From the NCBI GenBank assembly GCA_028023455.1, contig JAQFVV010006272.1:5817217-5881216 (forward strand): DNA of 64,000 nucleotides, given 5' to 3'. The notes beneath the pieces are model-generated. The model saw only the letters and a program-made list of their open reading frames with translations, had not been told where the DNA came from and did no database searches. This stretch comes from Epiperipatus broadwayi. Lineage: Eukaryota > Onychophora > Udeonychophora > Euonychophora > Peripatidae. Below are positions 13,085-24,403 of this stretch, piece after piece. The translations under genes and the position numbers were made by a program. Numbering within the stretch: position 1 is the stretch's first letter; every line of letters begins with the position of its first letter.

Positions 13085-15640
13085 GCAGGTTGATCTCTCC
13101 AAGCTTAATCCAGAATCTGATCCATAGCCTTTCTTCTCAATATCACATTACATTCATCATTTAATCCATCTATCTCACACATGGTCTTCTTCTAAATCTT
13201 TTAAAATCCAGTTTAAGATTTCAACTGTTCATGTATCATTTTTTCCAGCAATATATCCAGATGAGCTCCATTTCAAATTCTTTCAATGATCCCAAGAATA
13301 ACTACTTGTCTCATTTAAATATTTCACTTTTAATTCCTTCTTGTAACTTTCAACTAACACCTTTCCATAATTTCATGGATTAATCTGAAATCTCTATAAT
13401 ATACTCCTATTAATTATTCAAGCCTCAGATTCATAAATAAGAACTGATACAACACATCTAGCAAAAACTTCCTTTTCAAACAGACAGCCATATTTTCTTT
13501 CAATATTGAGTTATTTTTAGTAAAAGAATTCCACCCATTATGTTTTCATATGTGTTAATAATCCAATGAAAGTACAGTATTTGCAGTTATCTTCTTCTAA
13601 TTCATGATTATCAATGTTCATTATCTTCTGATAAAATCCATTGAATATTACTTCAGTCTTTTTAATATTTTTCTTTAGTCTACCTTTCATCTGATAACTC
13701 TTGTAACAATTCATGAAGCGCTAAAGCATTATGTGGAAAACAGAAAAACTAGTTGACTTAAATAATTTCCATTTATTTTTACGCTCCTTTAGCTTCCCAT
13801 TTTAATCACAAAATAGTTATTGTAAAACTGCTGTAAAACGTTTTAGAGATAAGAGGTTACCCTGTCCTATATTCTTAATCAACATTAATCTTTTTAGTAG
13901 ATATAGGTAATCTAACTATTAGTTGTAGACTTTGATAAATATCCTTCAGACCATAATATCCTTGAAATTTTTTTGATTGGTTTGAATTCAAAATTCAATG
14001 TAGACATGTTATAATTTTCTTGATAAAGATTTTGTATATATGTGATAAAAGACTAATAGATCTGTAATTTATAATATCTTTTTTATTACTTCCAATAATG
14101 TGATACATTTTTAGCATTTAGACATTTGGTATATAGTTTTGCCAAGAATTTTTCTATTTCTTTATCTGCTTTTAAAATATCAATAATTCCATCACTTTCT
14201 GGAGCTTTTTCATTCTTCATAGATTTAATTGCATGTCTCTATTTAAATTTCAGGCAATTGAGATAATGTGGTAATTGTAGTATTTTTCTTTTCTTGATTT
14301 TTTTATTACCATACAATGCTTTGTATAACTCTTTCACATTTTTCATATCATTCCTCTTTTTAATAATTGTTCTAACTTTTTTCTTAATAATGAAACAATT
14401 TTTCTTCCAATATCAACCAGTTTTATACTTTTGAAACTTTTATTCTTTTCTATAACTTTTTCTTGCCCATTCACAATTGTATTTTCTTATATCATTATTA
14501 ATACTTTTTCATACCATATTACAGAACTCCATCCAGATATTCAATCTTTCTTAATGAATTTTTAAATATTTTCATATTTCTTCTTTTCTTCATACATTAT
14601 CTTGTCTAATAAAAAAATTTACTGATAAATTGCCATTTTTTTTGTATCAGCTGTTTGTTACAGTTCTTAGGAAAGTGTCATTTATCTTCTTATTGATCTC
14701 AATTAAGTTTGAACCATTTTCAAGATCTGCTGATATTTTAAAATGATTAGTAACTTCTAATTTAAATATTTCTGAAGATTAGTAACATCAATTGTCAATA
14801 TTGTCTTTTTTTAATAGTTTGCATCTATCTAATTTTGCATTAACACAGATCTTACAGCCCATTAAACTATGATCACTTTTTACGTTGAATCTATTAAAAA
14901 CATTATAATTTTGAAACACATTTTCTGTTAGTCAAATATAATTCAATTTTGTTGTATCTTCATTTGGATGTATCAATGTCTATTTTTGTTTAACATTTTC
15001 TTCAGAGCAAGAATTTATAATGTACAATGATTCTTTTTCTGCAAATTCTACAAGCTTGTGTCTTTTTATTATTGCCAAATTTTACCCCTATCTTTCAAAC
15101 ATTTTTCATTTCTGGCATTAAAGCCTCCTATGATAATTTTAAAACGTTGTTCAGTCTCATTAAAAACATTTTGTATATCTATTTAAAAATCATCTACTTC
15201 ATCACAATGAGAATTTGCTGGGACATAAATCTGAATTATCTGCATTTGATATCTTCCATTAAGTTGAATAACTTATTTTGCCATTCAATCTGATATACTA
15301 TCAATATCTATTATGTTGTTCTTCAATTTTTTATTTATAATGAATCCCATCCATTTCTCCTTTATAATAAAGTATACTTTTTAAATCAATTGTCTCTTCA
15401 CCCTTTCTTCTAATTTTCCAACATCTAATAATACCATTTAATAATAAACAATTCTTCCAATTCAAGCAATCTTGCTTCACTTGAAAATGATCTGCAGTTG
15501 TATGAAGCTAAATTAAAAAAAAAATCATTAAATGGGAGCTTGGTTCACAATTAGGAAATTCTTAGCACTCTCCAACTTTCAGTTGTTAACCGCTGTCTTG
15601 GCTAACAGCTTTATAGTTATCTGAGAATAACAGTTATAAT
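13085..15640 (-). mobile_element. RTE-like LINE, near-full-length decayed ORF2
   Basis: Read on the minus strand from about 15530 to 13085, this is a degenerate endonuclease plus reverse-transcriptase polyprotein. In order: the N-terminal SSEARLLELEELFIIKW segment (15480); IIQIYVPANSHCDEV-like and IIIGGFNARN (the metal/phosphate-binding G-D-F-N-A motif, here G-G-F-N-A, near 15120); HPNEDT and LTNRKCV near 14930; SDHSLMGCKICVNAKLDRC near 14850; an RT region with KNIKKTEVIFNGFYQK near 13650 and the Q-G-N-L-L-S..F-T-A-V segment near 13850; and the C-terminal LNWIL..RPCVR-like segment near 13200. Many stops and frameshifts show it is dead. Sequence from 15540 to 15640 may be 5' leader. The family reverse-transcribes its RNA at an endonuclease nick in the nucleus. 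The same 3' region recurs at 58030-59015. Confidence 0.75.
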
Positions 15641-17487
15641 TTGTTTTCGTCTAACATGATTGTAAATAAAAACTCAACTGATAATTCAATAAGAATTATC
15701 AAGCAACTAAGAAGAAATACTATGGTGTTTCTTGATTTTAAATCCAGAAGTAAACAACCAATTAACTTATCATGCTGGTTGCTATGTGTTTATAAGCAGC
15801 TCATCTAAGTTCATTTACTATATGAATAATAATATAGTAATAACAACTGTAACAAGAATATATGGAATGGACATGAAGTATTTGCACTGCTTACTTTTTT
15901 TAAGACCTCAAAGAGAAATCAAAGGGTCTCTTTCAGTTAATAACAAACTTAATAAGAAATTATTAAGTTATTTTTTTAATATTCAGTTGGTTATATGATG
16001 CAGCATGTATTGTATTGATTAAGCAATGTTTACATGCCTCCTTACCTTTTTTTTTTGTCACTTTGCTTTTCATGTAAAAATTTTTTTTTTATGTAAAAGT
16101 TAAATACTACTTTATTGAATGTAATTCATATTAAATAAATCCCAGATAAATTTGTCTTATAGTGTTTTATATGTGTTCATATTTATAAAATTTATTTCCA
16201 TTCACTAATTGATGACTTTCTGCAGCAATAGATAATACCATATATGCTGAAATGTTATTATTTTGCTCTTTAGCATTATTAATTGTTAACGTTTATATTA
16301 TATCAAAGTATTATGAACTTATACATTTTGATGGTTGCTATTTATACGTTTTACATGTATTTTGTTATTATTTGCATTTATAAATTTACTTTTAAATTTT
16401 GTGTAACATTTCTGATATTATTATTTTTATCAATTCTTTATAGAAAATTTCTAAACCCTAACATTTTGAATACCAAAAACACTTTAAATGTATAGTGGAT
16501 AAACTTTTTTCAACGCCAGTTGCATATATGCTCTACTTCTTGGTTTAACCATACACATATCAAAATAGACCATAAGCTTCAGTTTCATCATAAAAAAAAT
16601 TATATAATATGTTTGAAAACATGAAAATAATATAATTTATTTGGATAACAAACATGAAATTAATACATTTTGCAAACAAATAATGATTGAAAAACAAATA
16701 TGATTGAAAACATGAAAATAAAATCATCTTGAAAACAAATCTGAATTTGATATTTAGTGAACCAAACACAATACAAAAAAATAAAGAACTAAGAAAGTAA
16801 TTGACAATAAATTAATAATAAATTGGATATAGTAAAAGAGCATTCATATCAAAAGTTACACTTAGATCAAAAAATGCATGAAGTTAAAACACAGAGCACA
16901 TAAATTTTAACAGCAAACCTTATAAAAATCTATTTGTACATCAAATTAATGCATAACCATAAAAAAAACAAATATGTTCATTAGGCATCGTCCATAAAAA
17001 AATAATCAATGACAAAAAAAATCCCAAAATGTCAGTCTATGTGGAAAACATCACCCAGTCTTATGAATGTCATTCAGAAATGAAATGATCATTTCCACTT
17101 GTGACTAAACGACTTTCTCTTTAACTCTTGGCAATAGAAATTTTTTCCCAACAATATTTTAATAGAACAAATCATGTATGGTAATCACTGCTATGAGTTC
17201 TAATGTTATAGTATCACTCAATCCCTGCAGCATGAAAATAATGAAAGTTGAAGTCTACCTACAATTTCATTAAATAAATATTTTTGCCTTTGTGAACTTT
17301 TTTTGCCATAAACATAATTAATTTTCCACATTTTGTGGAATTAAATTTTTTTATGCATTGACCATGATTTAATTTCAAGCACATTTTGACAAATAACTTT
17401 TTTGATTTCAATTTCTTATGAATTATTGATATCAATTACTTTCATACGGATTATATAACCTTATTTTTTATGGTCTTTTGTTTCTTG
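15641..17487. other. AT-rich sequence, no gene seen
   Basis: Only short hydrophobic or lysine-rich open frames that look random. The 16560-16760 stretch is internally repetitive (recurring AACATGAAAATAA and GAAAACAAAT words). Confidence 0.5.
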
Positions 17488-17665
17488 GTTTTGTAATTCA
17501 ATTTATTATGGAACTGCATTTGTACTTGTTGTTAATTTAGTTTGTTCCTGAAGATTTGTTTCCTAAATAAACATCTCGATTTTGTAATTCCATTTATTAC
17601 TGAAATACATTTGTTCTCATTGCTAACTTAACTTTTTCTTGAAGGGTTGTTTTCTAAAGAAATTA
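17488..17665. repeat. two-copy tandem duplication, period about 91 bp
   Basis: TTTTGTAATTCAATTTATTA at 17489 recurs as TTTTGTAATTCCATTTATTA at 17580, and similarity continues through the CTTGAAG/CCTGAAG and TGTTTTCTAAA/TGTTTCCTAAA words, with scattered substitutions throughout. Confidence 0.7.
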
Positions 17666-18185
17666 CAGTATATTATTTTCAAACATATTTGTTTTTCCAT
17701 CTCTTTATAAAATATCTTAATTTTAGATTTTTTTTCTAAATAAATTATATTATTTAATGTTTTCAAACTTATTATTATTATTTTTAAAAATAAAATCTTA
17801 TGGAAAAAAATAAAACGTATCAATAAATCTATTCTTATCTATTTTGGTATGAGCTAATGGCTCCACTAATATGTACAGCATACACTGTTTGGTTTTATAT
17901 ATATTTAACATTTTGTATGAAGAGAGAAATGATAAGAAAGTAAAAAATAAAGATAAGTAATTTTTATAAACAGAAAAAAATATTTACTTAATTGACTAAA
18001 CAATAAGCATGCATTTTAGGGGATAATTTTATAGTATAACAAATATAATTCACGAAGATTAAATTCATAGTAGCAGAAAGCATATTCTATAAGATAATCC
18101 TATAAAATTTATATAAAGAAATGCCATCAATACCTACATTTAGTAGATATTTTTTAAATACTAAAATTATTTAAAACACGTATAT

Positions 18186-18326
18186 ATTTTGTCCAGATTT
18201 ATATATAAACTAATAGTTGGACTGGTTATAAAATAAATGTATAGATCTTTTATACTGGTGGATAACTGATATAAATTTAATATATATATGATTACACTCA
18301 ATATATATGCAATCTGGACAAAATAA
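18186..18326. repeat. short inverted repeat (MITE-like)
   Basis: TATATTTTGTCCAGATTTATATATA near 18182-18206 is the reverse complement, with few changes, of the TGCAATCTGGACAAAATAAT tract at 18308-18327. The spacer of about 100 bp is AT-rich. No protein is encoded. It may be a small non-autonomous element or a chance hairpin. Confidence 0.55.
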
Positions 18327-18574
18327 TGGGAAATTTGTCCCTATATTAATATGGTATAGGTACCACACGCAGTAAGAACTGCTTGCATTATATGTGAGAT
18401 GTCTGGAAAAATATACTATTACTTCATAAAAAATTTATTTCTACAAATCTTCTAAGAAATGTCACTGGAAGGTATTGGTAAAGGCTAATTAAGATCTAAA
18501 TCAGATAATAGATGAAGTTATGGGAGATGTGTGTAAGACTATCTTCAAGTCAACTCAGAATGGTTTATAACTGC

Positions 18575-19772
18575 ATAGTGTAAGGCAATTTGCATGGGAT
18601 CTCCATTTTCTGATGTACCATGATCAACATTTTTTTTTTATAGCCTGCTAAGATCAGCTAGATACATGAGACTGTTAACTTATTGATTGCAAAATAACAA
18701 CAAATGCTAAATATAATGAGATACTACAAATGATTCACATATATACATTTTTACAACACACATGGTAGCATAACAGACTGCAACATATGGGAACTACCAG
18801 TATATTTTACCCATGATTAAATTTACATGTTTATTTTACTGCCCTGTCAATTTTTAAAAAATTAATATGATTAGCTATTTTATATTCTAATTAATTTTAT
18901 GCACAGATAATATACAATATAATAGACTTTTAATTGTTTCTTAACAGATATAAATTTACTTCATAGACTAATGATCACAACTGCTAATTATTAGTTTTAA
19001 GATTTAATAAACCTACAGTTTGAGGACATGCTAAATTCATTAATTATGATGTATACAAATAAAGATGATACACGGTAGAAATGTCCAACTACTGCTATAA
19101 ATAGAATAATGAATGCAAGTGACTGGAAATCGCAACAGTATCACAATCATTTATGAATAAATAAAACACATACAAATGATTCTCATATATAAACAAAACA
19201 GCCCAAAATAAAGTTTCAGCAGTTTAATTACATCAGTACACCCAATTATTCTCCCCTAAAACTGAAGAGTGGTTTGCTTAAAACTGTAAAATGTTAAAAG
19301 ATAATAAAAAGAAAATATTAATTTATTCTGTCTACGCAGCTTGTTTTGTATGCAATCTAGAGTTCATCAAGCTATGATTAAATTAATATTTTAATGTTTG
19401 TATATTTTCAGGTGGTAGAAATGACTGGTTTCAAAATACTAAATCTTTATAAGCATGGCCAAAGACTGTGATAAAAAAGCTAATTCCTTTACATAAAAAT
19501 ATATTCTTCTCTTAGATTTATGCCAAATGAATAGTGACGTGATTAGTTTGTAAACATTTACAAAATCAATAACAATAATTTATAAAATATATTCAGAATA
19601 ATGGAGATAAATACTTAATGTTAGTACTAAACATTTACAATAAAATATTTTTAAAGTTCATACCCATTTCCTTTCATCACTAAGAGTTCGAGTTCAGACT
19701 TCAGGTGTTGGTATACGTTTAGCAGATTTAGTTTGTTCAGCTATAGCTATGGCGGCAGTAGGTTTTAATCAG
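18575..19772 (+). repeat. long direct repeat, copy A
   Basis: Aligns collinearly by eye with 29080-30395. Shared blocks include GCAATTTGCATGGGATCTCC (18589), ATCAGCTAGATACATGAGAC (18652), GCAAGTGACTGGAAATCGCA (19115), ATTTATGAATAAATAAAACA (19149), CACCCAATTATTCT (19238), and CTTTCATCACTAAGAGTTCG (19673). Small indels separate the blocks. No open frame is preserved in either copy, so this is an old segmental duplication or two members of an unclassified long interspersed repeat. The hAT transposon at 20453 lies between the copies. Confidence 0.8.
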
Positions 19773-20444
19773 GCGGCACTTGTTGATTGACAGCTGCTTT
19801 GTCCCCAAAGCAATAGATGCTTGAAGTTTAGGCATATAATGGACACAATGCTCCATAAGGGGTTTCTACATTAGCTGACAGCTCCCTTCAATACTTCATT
19901 ATGGACTTTCGGTCTGCAATCTGCCAAAGTGAAACAGATCACAGCTTCTCTACTCCTTCATGTAATTTCAACACCAAGCATAATAAATATAATGGAATGA
20001 CAATCAAACACCAATCAGCAGCATAAACTTCTATCAAAGCAATTTATCAATAAGCAATCAGCATAATGATTTTGCAACCCCTATTCATAGTTCTTGGAGT
20101 TGGTTTATCAGCAAAATCGGATCTATCATAGATCGTTTCAATCCATGGATCTATTGGTGTGAGAAAACTCCTAAACTCCAGTTGGGTCCATGGCTTACTT
20201 GTCCAATAATAACATTTACAAAATTTTATCTTTGAAAGAGATTACCAGATTAGATTATATCAAATACTTATCTCCTTAATTAATTGATCTGTTTATAAGA
20301 ATTTTAATTATATTATCTAAAACAATGCCATTTCCATGCACCTAAGCATAAAATACTTTACAAATGTTAATAAAAGAAACATTTTGCTTTAAATTACTTT
20401 TAAAATAAATTTATAATTAATAATACTGTATACATTTATCTATA
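19773..20444. other. intergenic, unclassified
   Basis: Slightly richer in GC than its surroundings (for example the GACAGCTGCTTTGTCCCC and CTCCAGTTGGGTCCATGG words). No frame, splice signal or known repeat was recognised. Confidence 0.4.
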
Positions 20445-20465
20445 CATATACCCAGGGCTTTTTTT
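20445..20465 (+). repeat. left TSD and TIR of hAT element
   Basis: TSD CATATACC followed by CAGGGCTTTTTTT. The partner at the right end is 23734-23754. Confidence 0.8.
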
Positions 20466-22410
20466 TAATAAAAAAAGATACCAGAACTCACTTCTTGTCA
20501 AACTTTTTACTAAAGAAAATTATATTCAAATATCATTAAATGAAATTTAAAGCAGCTTTTACAATGCTACGAAGCATCACATTTTTTTTATTTTAGACAT
20601 GTCAAATCTAAAGTTAAATAAACAAATATAAATATACAACTGATAACTAAATGTAAAATGAAATTCTAAACTTTATATAATTAAATAAAAGTTTAAAATG
20701 ATTTCCAAAGTTTTGTCTCATTTTCTTAGTGTTAGTGTCTATGGCCGAATGATTTCCTCTGAGTAACCACAGATGAATGTATTTTGAAGGACCAAAGAGT
20801 GTCAAAGATGGTCTGATGAGTTTGATGAACAAATGATTTTGATCTTCAACAACGACCTTATTAGGGTAGTAATTAGATTCATTTGTGAAAACCTGCATTC
20901 ACATTCACTTGAAGAAATGAAAATAGAATTCAGAGCATATATCAAATGCAATAGTTTTTCAAGTTATGTTTTTTTCAAGAATGTATTCATGAAATCCACA
21001 AATCATTTCTCTTTTGTTTAGTTGTAGTCTGATTGACATGTTTCTAATTTCCAACTTTCCAAATGTCAACTGAATATCAATATCTTCAGGTCAATACTTT
21101 TGGTCAAGTATGTGAGCCCAAAGTGCAAACTTAATATCTTTGCTATCTAGTATCCTTTTTTCAATTGACTCTTTCAATGTAGTATAAAATGTTTTTGGGT
21201 CAATAGGAGCATCATGTTTTGAAATTTTTGCGTGAAGTAAAATGCCACAAAAACAGATCGTGAAATTCTATTTTCTTTCTTCAAAAACTTGAACTAGTGC
21301 AATTATTTTTCAATTTGCAATGTAAAGGTTTGCATTGTTATCTTATAGGTTCAAACATAGTTCTGACAATTCATAGGGAGCATTACACATCAACACTAGA
21401 TCCAATAAAAAAGCTGTAGATGTTATTTTTTCCTTATCATTTTTATCTCTTGTAGGATCATTTATTGATTCTTCAAAATGACACACAAGAGATTCAAAAT
21501 TAATTGAACAAAAACTAAATACATCCATCTAATATTTAAAACTCTTCCAATTTTTAGCAGCTCAATACATAGTGCTTCTGCTTATTTATGGAACTCTTTA
21601 TTATTTTTCAGTGACACGGTATAAAACAAAGTTTATTACTAAATGATTTGAATCTATTGATTCCTGAAATTTTCTTTACAACATCACTTACTGATAATTC
21701 TAATCTATGATTAGCACAATTCTAATCTATACTGGAAGGAAATTTTTGTGTCAGCAATTCTTTCACTCCACTTTTATATACTAACATTACAGCAGTGCCA
21801 CTGTATGCTACCAAAATTAAATATTTTTTAAAATAATCTTCTGTTATCCCATAAAATTCAAGACATTGGAGTAAGGATTCAAATATTCCTTCTGCCATTA
21901 CGTTTTTAAGTTCGATCCAGTCTAAAAATAAATTAATCAGTGAATTCATTTCACCACTTTCGATATAGCAACAAACAAACACAATAAGGGTAGTTTTATT
22001 GCTTATGGTAGTTGATTTATCAATTATCAATGAAATTATATTTTTCGATTGAACAATTTCTTTAAATACATATTTTCTCATTTCATCACTTATATGATTC
22101 ATGATATAATGCATGCTTTTATTGAATGAAGAATATGACCCATTTCAATTCCATTCAGTTCTTGCAGATCAATTTCACTTTTAAAAGTGGAGAATGATTG
22201 AATTTCCTTTGTAATTTTATATGCAGTTCAAAAATTTTTTGCTGATATTACTTTTTTTGCAAGATAATGATTCAAAAAAAATGTTTACAATCTTTTATTC
22301 AGCTTCAATAATAATTTTTAACGCTGCTTTGTGTGGAGCAGATTCTCTGTGATCGGAATTTTTTTTTCAAAGGGAGCTCAGTTGTAACTCCCTATCTTTC
22401 CCAGAATAGG

Positions 22411-22418
22411 TGATTTCA
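22411..22418 (+). repeat. left 8-bp target-site duplication of foldback insert
   Basis: TGATTTCA; an identical copy lies at 23021-23028. Confidence 0.85.
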
Positions 22419-22630
22419 AGCCAATAAACATCACATGATTACCATTTCTTATGCGTGTTCATAACTGTTATTAAAACAGGCAAAACTCTCCATACATATT
22501 GCCACTCAATGGATGCCAGAAGGCATTGAGTGGCAATACGTATGGAGAGTTTGCCTGTTTTAATAACAGTTATAAGCAAGAATAAAAAATGGCAATCTTG
22601 TGATGTTTATTAGCTTAAAACCAATGCTGT
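22419..22630. repeat. long hairpin (arms about 100 bp)
   Basis: The arm containing AACTGTTATTAAAACAGGCA then AACTCTCCATACATATTGCC (22466-22506) folds onto GGCAATACGTATGGAGAGTT then TGCCTGTTTTAATAACAGTT (22530-22570). Weaker pairing continues outwards (CCAATAAACATCACATGATT with the complement of AATCTTGTGATGTTTATTAG). The loop is GATGCCAGAAGG. The inner arms are nearly perfect. Confidence 0.85.
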
Positions 22631-23020
22631 CTAATAGGATAGTGGTGGTTATGGTTATTAAAGAACCAAAGACACCAAAATGTATAGGTGCTGAACTGAG
22701 TTCAGACCTATATGATTATATAAGCTAATGAGCTTGAATTGAAAATATTATAGTGTTTTCAATTTAAGACTTATAGTTTTGTAGTTAAGTAGAGATAAAA
22801 GGTGGCTGCTGGAGGGTTGCATTAGATCCTAAGATCTAGGTGCATTGCGTTCAGATCCAAGGCTCCTCACTAATGAAGGCCACAAGCCAGAAACTAGTCT
22901 GGAGATATTGGATGAGTAGGCACTAGATGGAGATTTTATGTACGCCTTCTGGCATCCATTGATTACCATGGCTTGCATTGAATGGCAATACATATGGAGA
23001 GTTTTGCCTGTTTTAATAGA
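22419..23020. mobile_element. 602-bp foldback/MITE insert in hAT transposase
   Basis: Bounded by perfect 8-bp repeats TGATTTCA at 22411-22418 and 23021-23028. Removing the insert plus one repeat joins the transposase frame exactly: EWANNEI runs into TYSGKDREL without shift. The insert is a hairpin (22419-22630) followed by a unit whose right end repeats the hairpin arm, so the word TTAAAACAGGCAAAACTCTCC or its complement occurs three times. It has no coding capacity. The 8-bp duplication suggests mobilisation by a hAT-type transposase, but no clean terminal inverted repeat is seen at the outer ends. Confidence 0.8.
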
Positions 23021-23028
23021 TGATTTCA
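23021..23028 (+). repeat. right 8-bp target-site duplication of foldback insert
   Basis: TGATTTCA, identical to 22411-22418. Confidence 0.85.
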
Positions 23029-23733
23029 TTGTTGGCCCATTCTTTGGAAATTTTCATTCCCATCGTCGCTTCAGTTTCAAGAGTTCTAATGATTTTGCAA
23101 GGTGTGCAGCCAAGTTTCATTTTGTGTATGTTCAACCATTCATTTTTTGAGCAAAAATCATTTTTTAATCCAATGACCAGAAATCCGGTCAATCATTTTG
23201 AGTTCGGCATTGCACATCAAGATCCACTTGAGATGATTTAAAACATCAATTTGCACAAATATTTCCATATTTTCTGTCATCATTTTGGACTATTTATTAG
23301 GACAGTTGAGAAGTGATCGGAAATGTTTTTCATTTTTAAACTTGGGGTAAACTTTTACACTAAAAAATAAATAAAATAATAAATGTTGAATTTATGTAAA
23401 AATAAAGAAATTAAATATTCCTCATATTGTCAATCACTATGCAGGTGCATTCAATCACAAATGTCAGATGTTACTGGCTGCACATGCATTGCTGTAATCC
23501 ATCATGGACCACGAGTGACCCATGGGGACATGGATGAGTCCACTTCTCACCACATAATGGCGCCAATTTCAAATCCATTCATATTTCATTTGATTCATAA
23601 ATCACTATATTTTTATACTGTTCGAATTATATAAGTATCGATTGTAATTATGTACATGTAATAGCGTTCTATCTAATTATGTTTGAAATATTAAAAATAC
23701 ACTGAAAAATATGCCTCCACAGCATTACATGAC

Positions 23734-23754
23734 AAAAAAAGCCCTGCATATATC
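23734..23754 (-). repeat. right TIR and TSD of hAT element
   Basis: AAAAAAAGCCCTG followed by CATATATC; one transition relative to the left TSD. Confidence 0.8.
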
Positions 23755-23867
23755 AATATAATTTTTATTTATTAAAATTATTGAAAACCTTTAGTTTTAA
23801 AAACTCCTTTGAATTTTTAAATTACAGACGTGAAGCATAGATAAATATGCAAAAACTCTCCATATAG

Positions 23868-24180
23868 TAGTGTCATCTTGTGCTAACCAGAGAAATCAAT
23901 GGATGCCAGAAGGCTTGTGCATAAAATCCATATCTAGTGCCTACTCATCCAATATCCCCAGACTAGTTTCTGGCTTGTGGCCTTCATCAGTGAGGAGCCT
24001 TGGATCTGAGAGCACTGCACCTAGATCTTAGGATCTAATGCAACCCTCCAGCAGCCACCTTTTATCTCTACTTCACTACAAAACTATGAGAATGAAATTG
24101 AAAACACAATAATATTTTCAATCTAAGCTCAATAGCTAACAGTTATGTGCTAGCATGAGATGGTAATCATGTGACATATA
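23868..24180 (-). repeat. second copy of the foldback-insert family, inverted
   Basis: 23893-24127 is the reverse complement of 22733-22967 with few differences. Shared words include AATCAATGGATGCCAGAAGG, CCAGACTAGTTTCTGGCTTG, GTGAGGAGCCTTGGATC and CAACCCTCCAGCAGCCACCT. It lies 120 bp outside the hAT element, so the two copies face each other across about 0.9 kb. A third, more diverged piece is at 43125-43215. Confidence 0.85.
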
Positions 24181-24403
24181 TAAATATAGTTTAATATCAA
24201 CACAGTCTGCCAAACAAAAACAAAAAACAACAATACAAAATAATGATTTTATTTGGTTAGTAAAATAATATGTATAGAAAAATTAGTATAGAAACAAAAA
24301 ATCATAATCTATAACACACGAAATTCTGGTTCATATGATTTTGACAATTCCTGCAAAGTACCATTTAAGTCTTGGTTATTAGTATTTCTGCAACTAACTG
24401 GTC

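Larger units (their letters stand above)
20690..23262 (-). pseudogene. hAT transposase (KIAA1586-like), interrupted
   Basis: Minus-strand transposase relic. In N-to-C order: MKLGCTPCKIIRTLETEA and GMKISKEWANNEI (23150-23020), where CTPCK is a short zinc-finger-like pair; after the 602-bp insert, TYSGKDRELQLSSL (22410-22370) and HRESAPHKAALKIIIEAE; then an uninterrupted 130-residue stretch at 22114-21722 with SLIIDKSTTISNKTTLIVFV, carrying the D of the RNase H-like fold; CANHRLELSVSDVVKKISG (21715); FEESINDPTRDKNDKEK and STAFLLDLVLMCNAPYELS (21470-21360); DPKTFYTTLKESIEKRIL (21210); and the C-terminal LTLFGPSKYIHLWLLRGNHS near 20780. The resemblance to KIAA1586-like hAT proteins is from memory of motif wording. 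Stops and frameshifts occur throughout. The enzyme would cut and paste the element by its CAGGGC ends. Confidence 0.8.
20453..23746 (-). mobile_element. hAT DNA transposon with TIRs and TSD
   Basis: The left end begins CAGGGCTTTTTTTT and the right end is AAAAAAAGCCCTG, a 13-bp terminal inverted repeat of typical hAT CAGGG form. The flanking 8 bp are CATATACC on the left (20445-20452) and CATATATC on the right (23747-23754), a 7 of 8 match, the target duplication length used by hAT elements. Inside, a transposase is encoded on the minus strand (20690-23262). The element is 3294 bp including a nested 602-bp insert (22419-23020), so about 2.7 kb before that. Stops and frameshifts make it immobile. 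The nested insert must be younger than this element. Confidence 0.85.

Noticed and set aside
15027-15293. 88-residue plus-strand open frame
   Set aside because: It lies antisense to the endonuclease part of the RTE-like LINE; its hydrophobic composition reflects the reverse complement of that domain.
19395-19460. Possible exon after a TTTTCAG tract (GTGGTAGAAATGACT)
   Set aside because: It is conserved in the duplicate at 29990, but stops occur quickly in every frame of one or both copies and no donor site follows.
22829-23241. Overlapping frames at 22829-23029 (minus), 22938-23150 (plus) and 23020-23241 (plus)
   Set aside because: They cross the insert/transposase junction at 23021 or run antisense to the transposase; the minus-strand transposase reading explains the sequence better.
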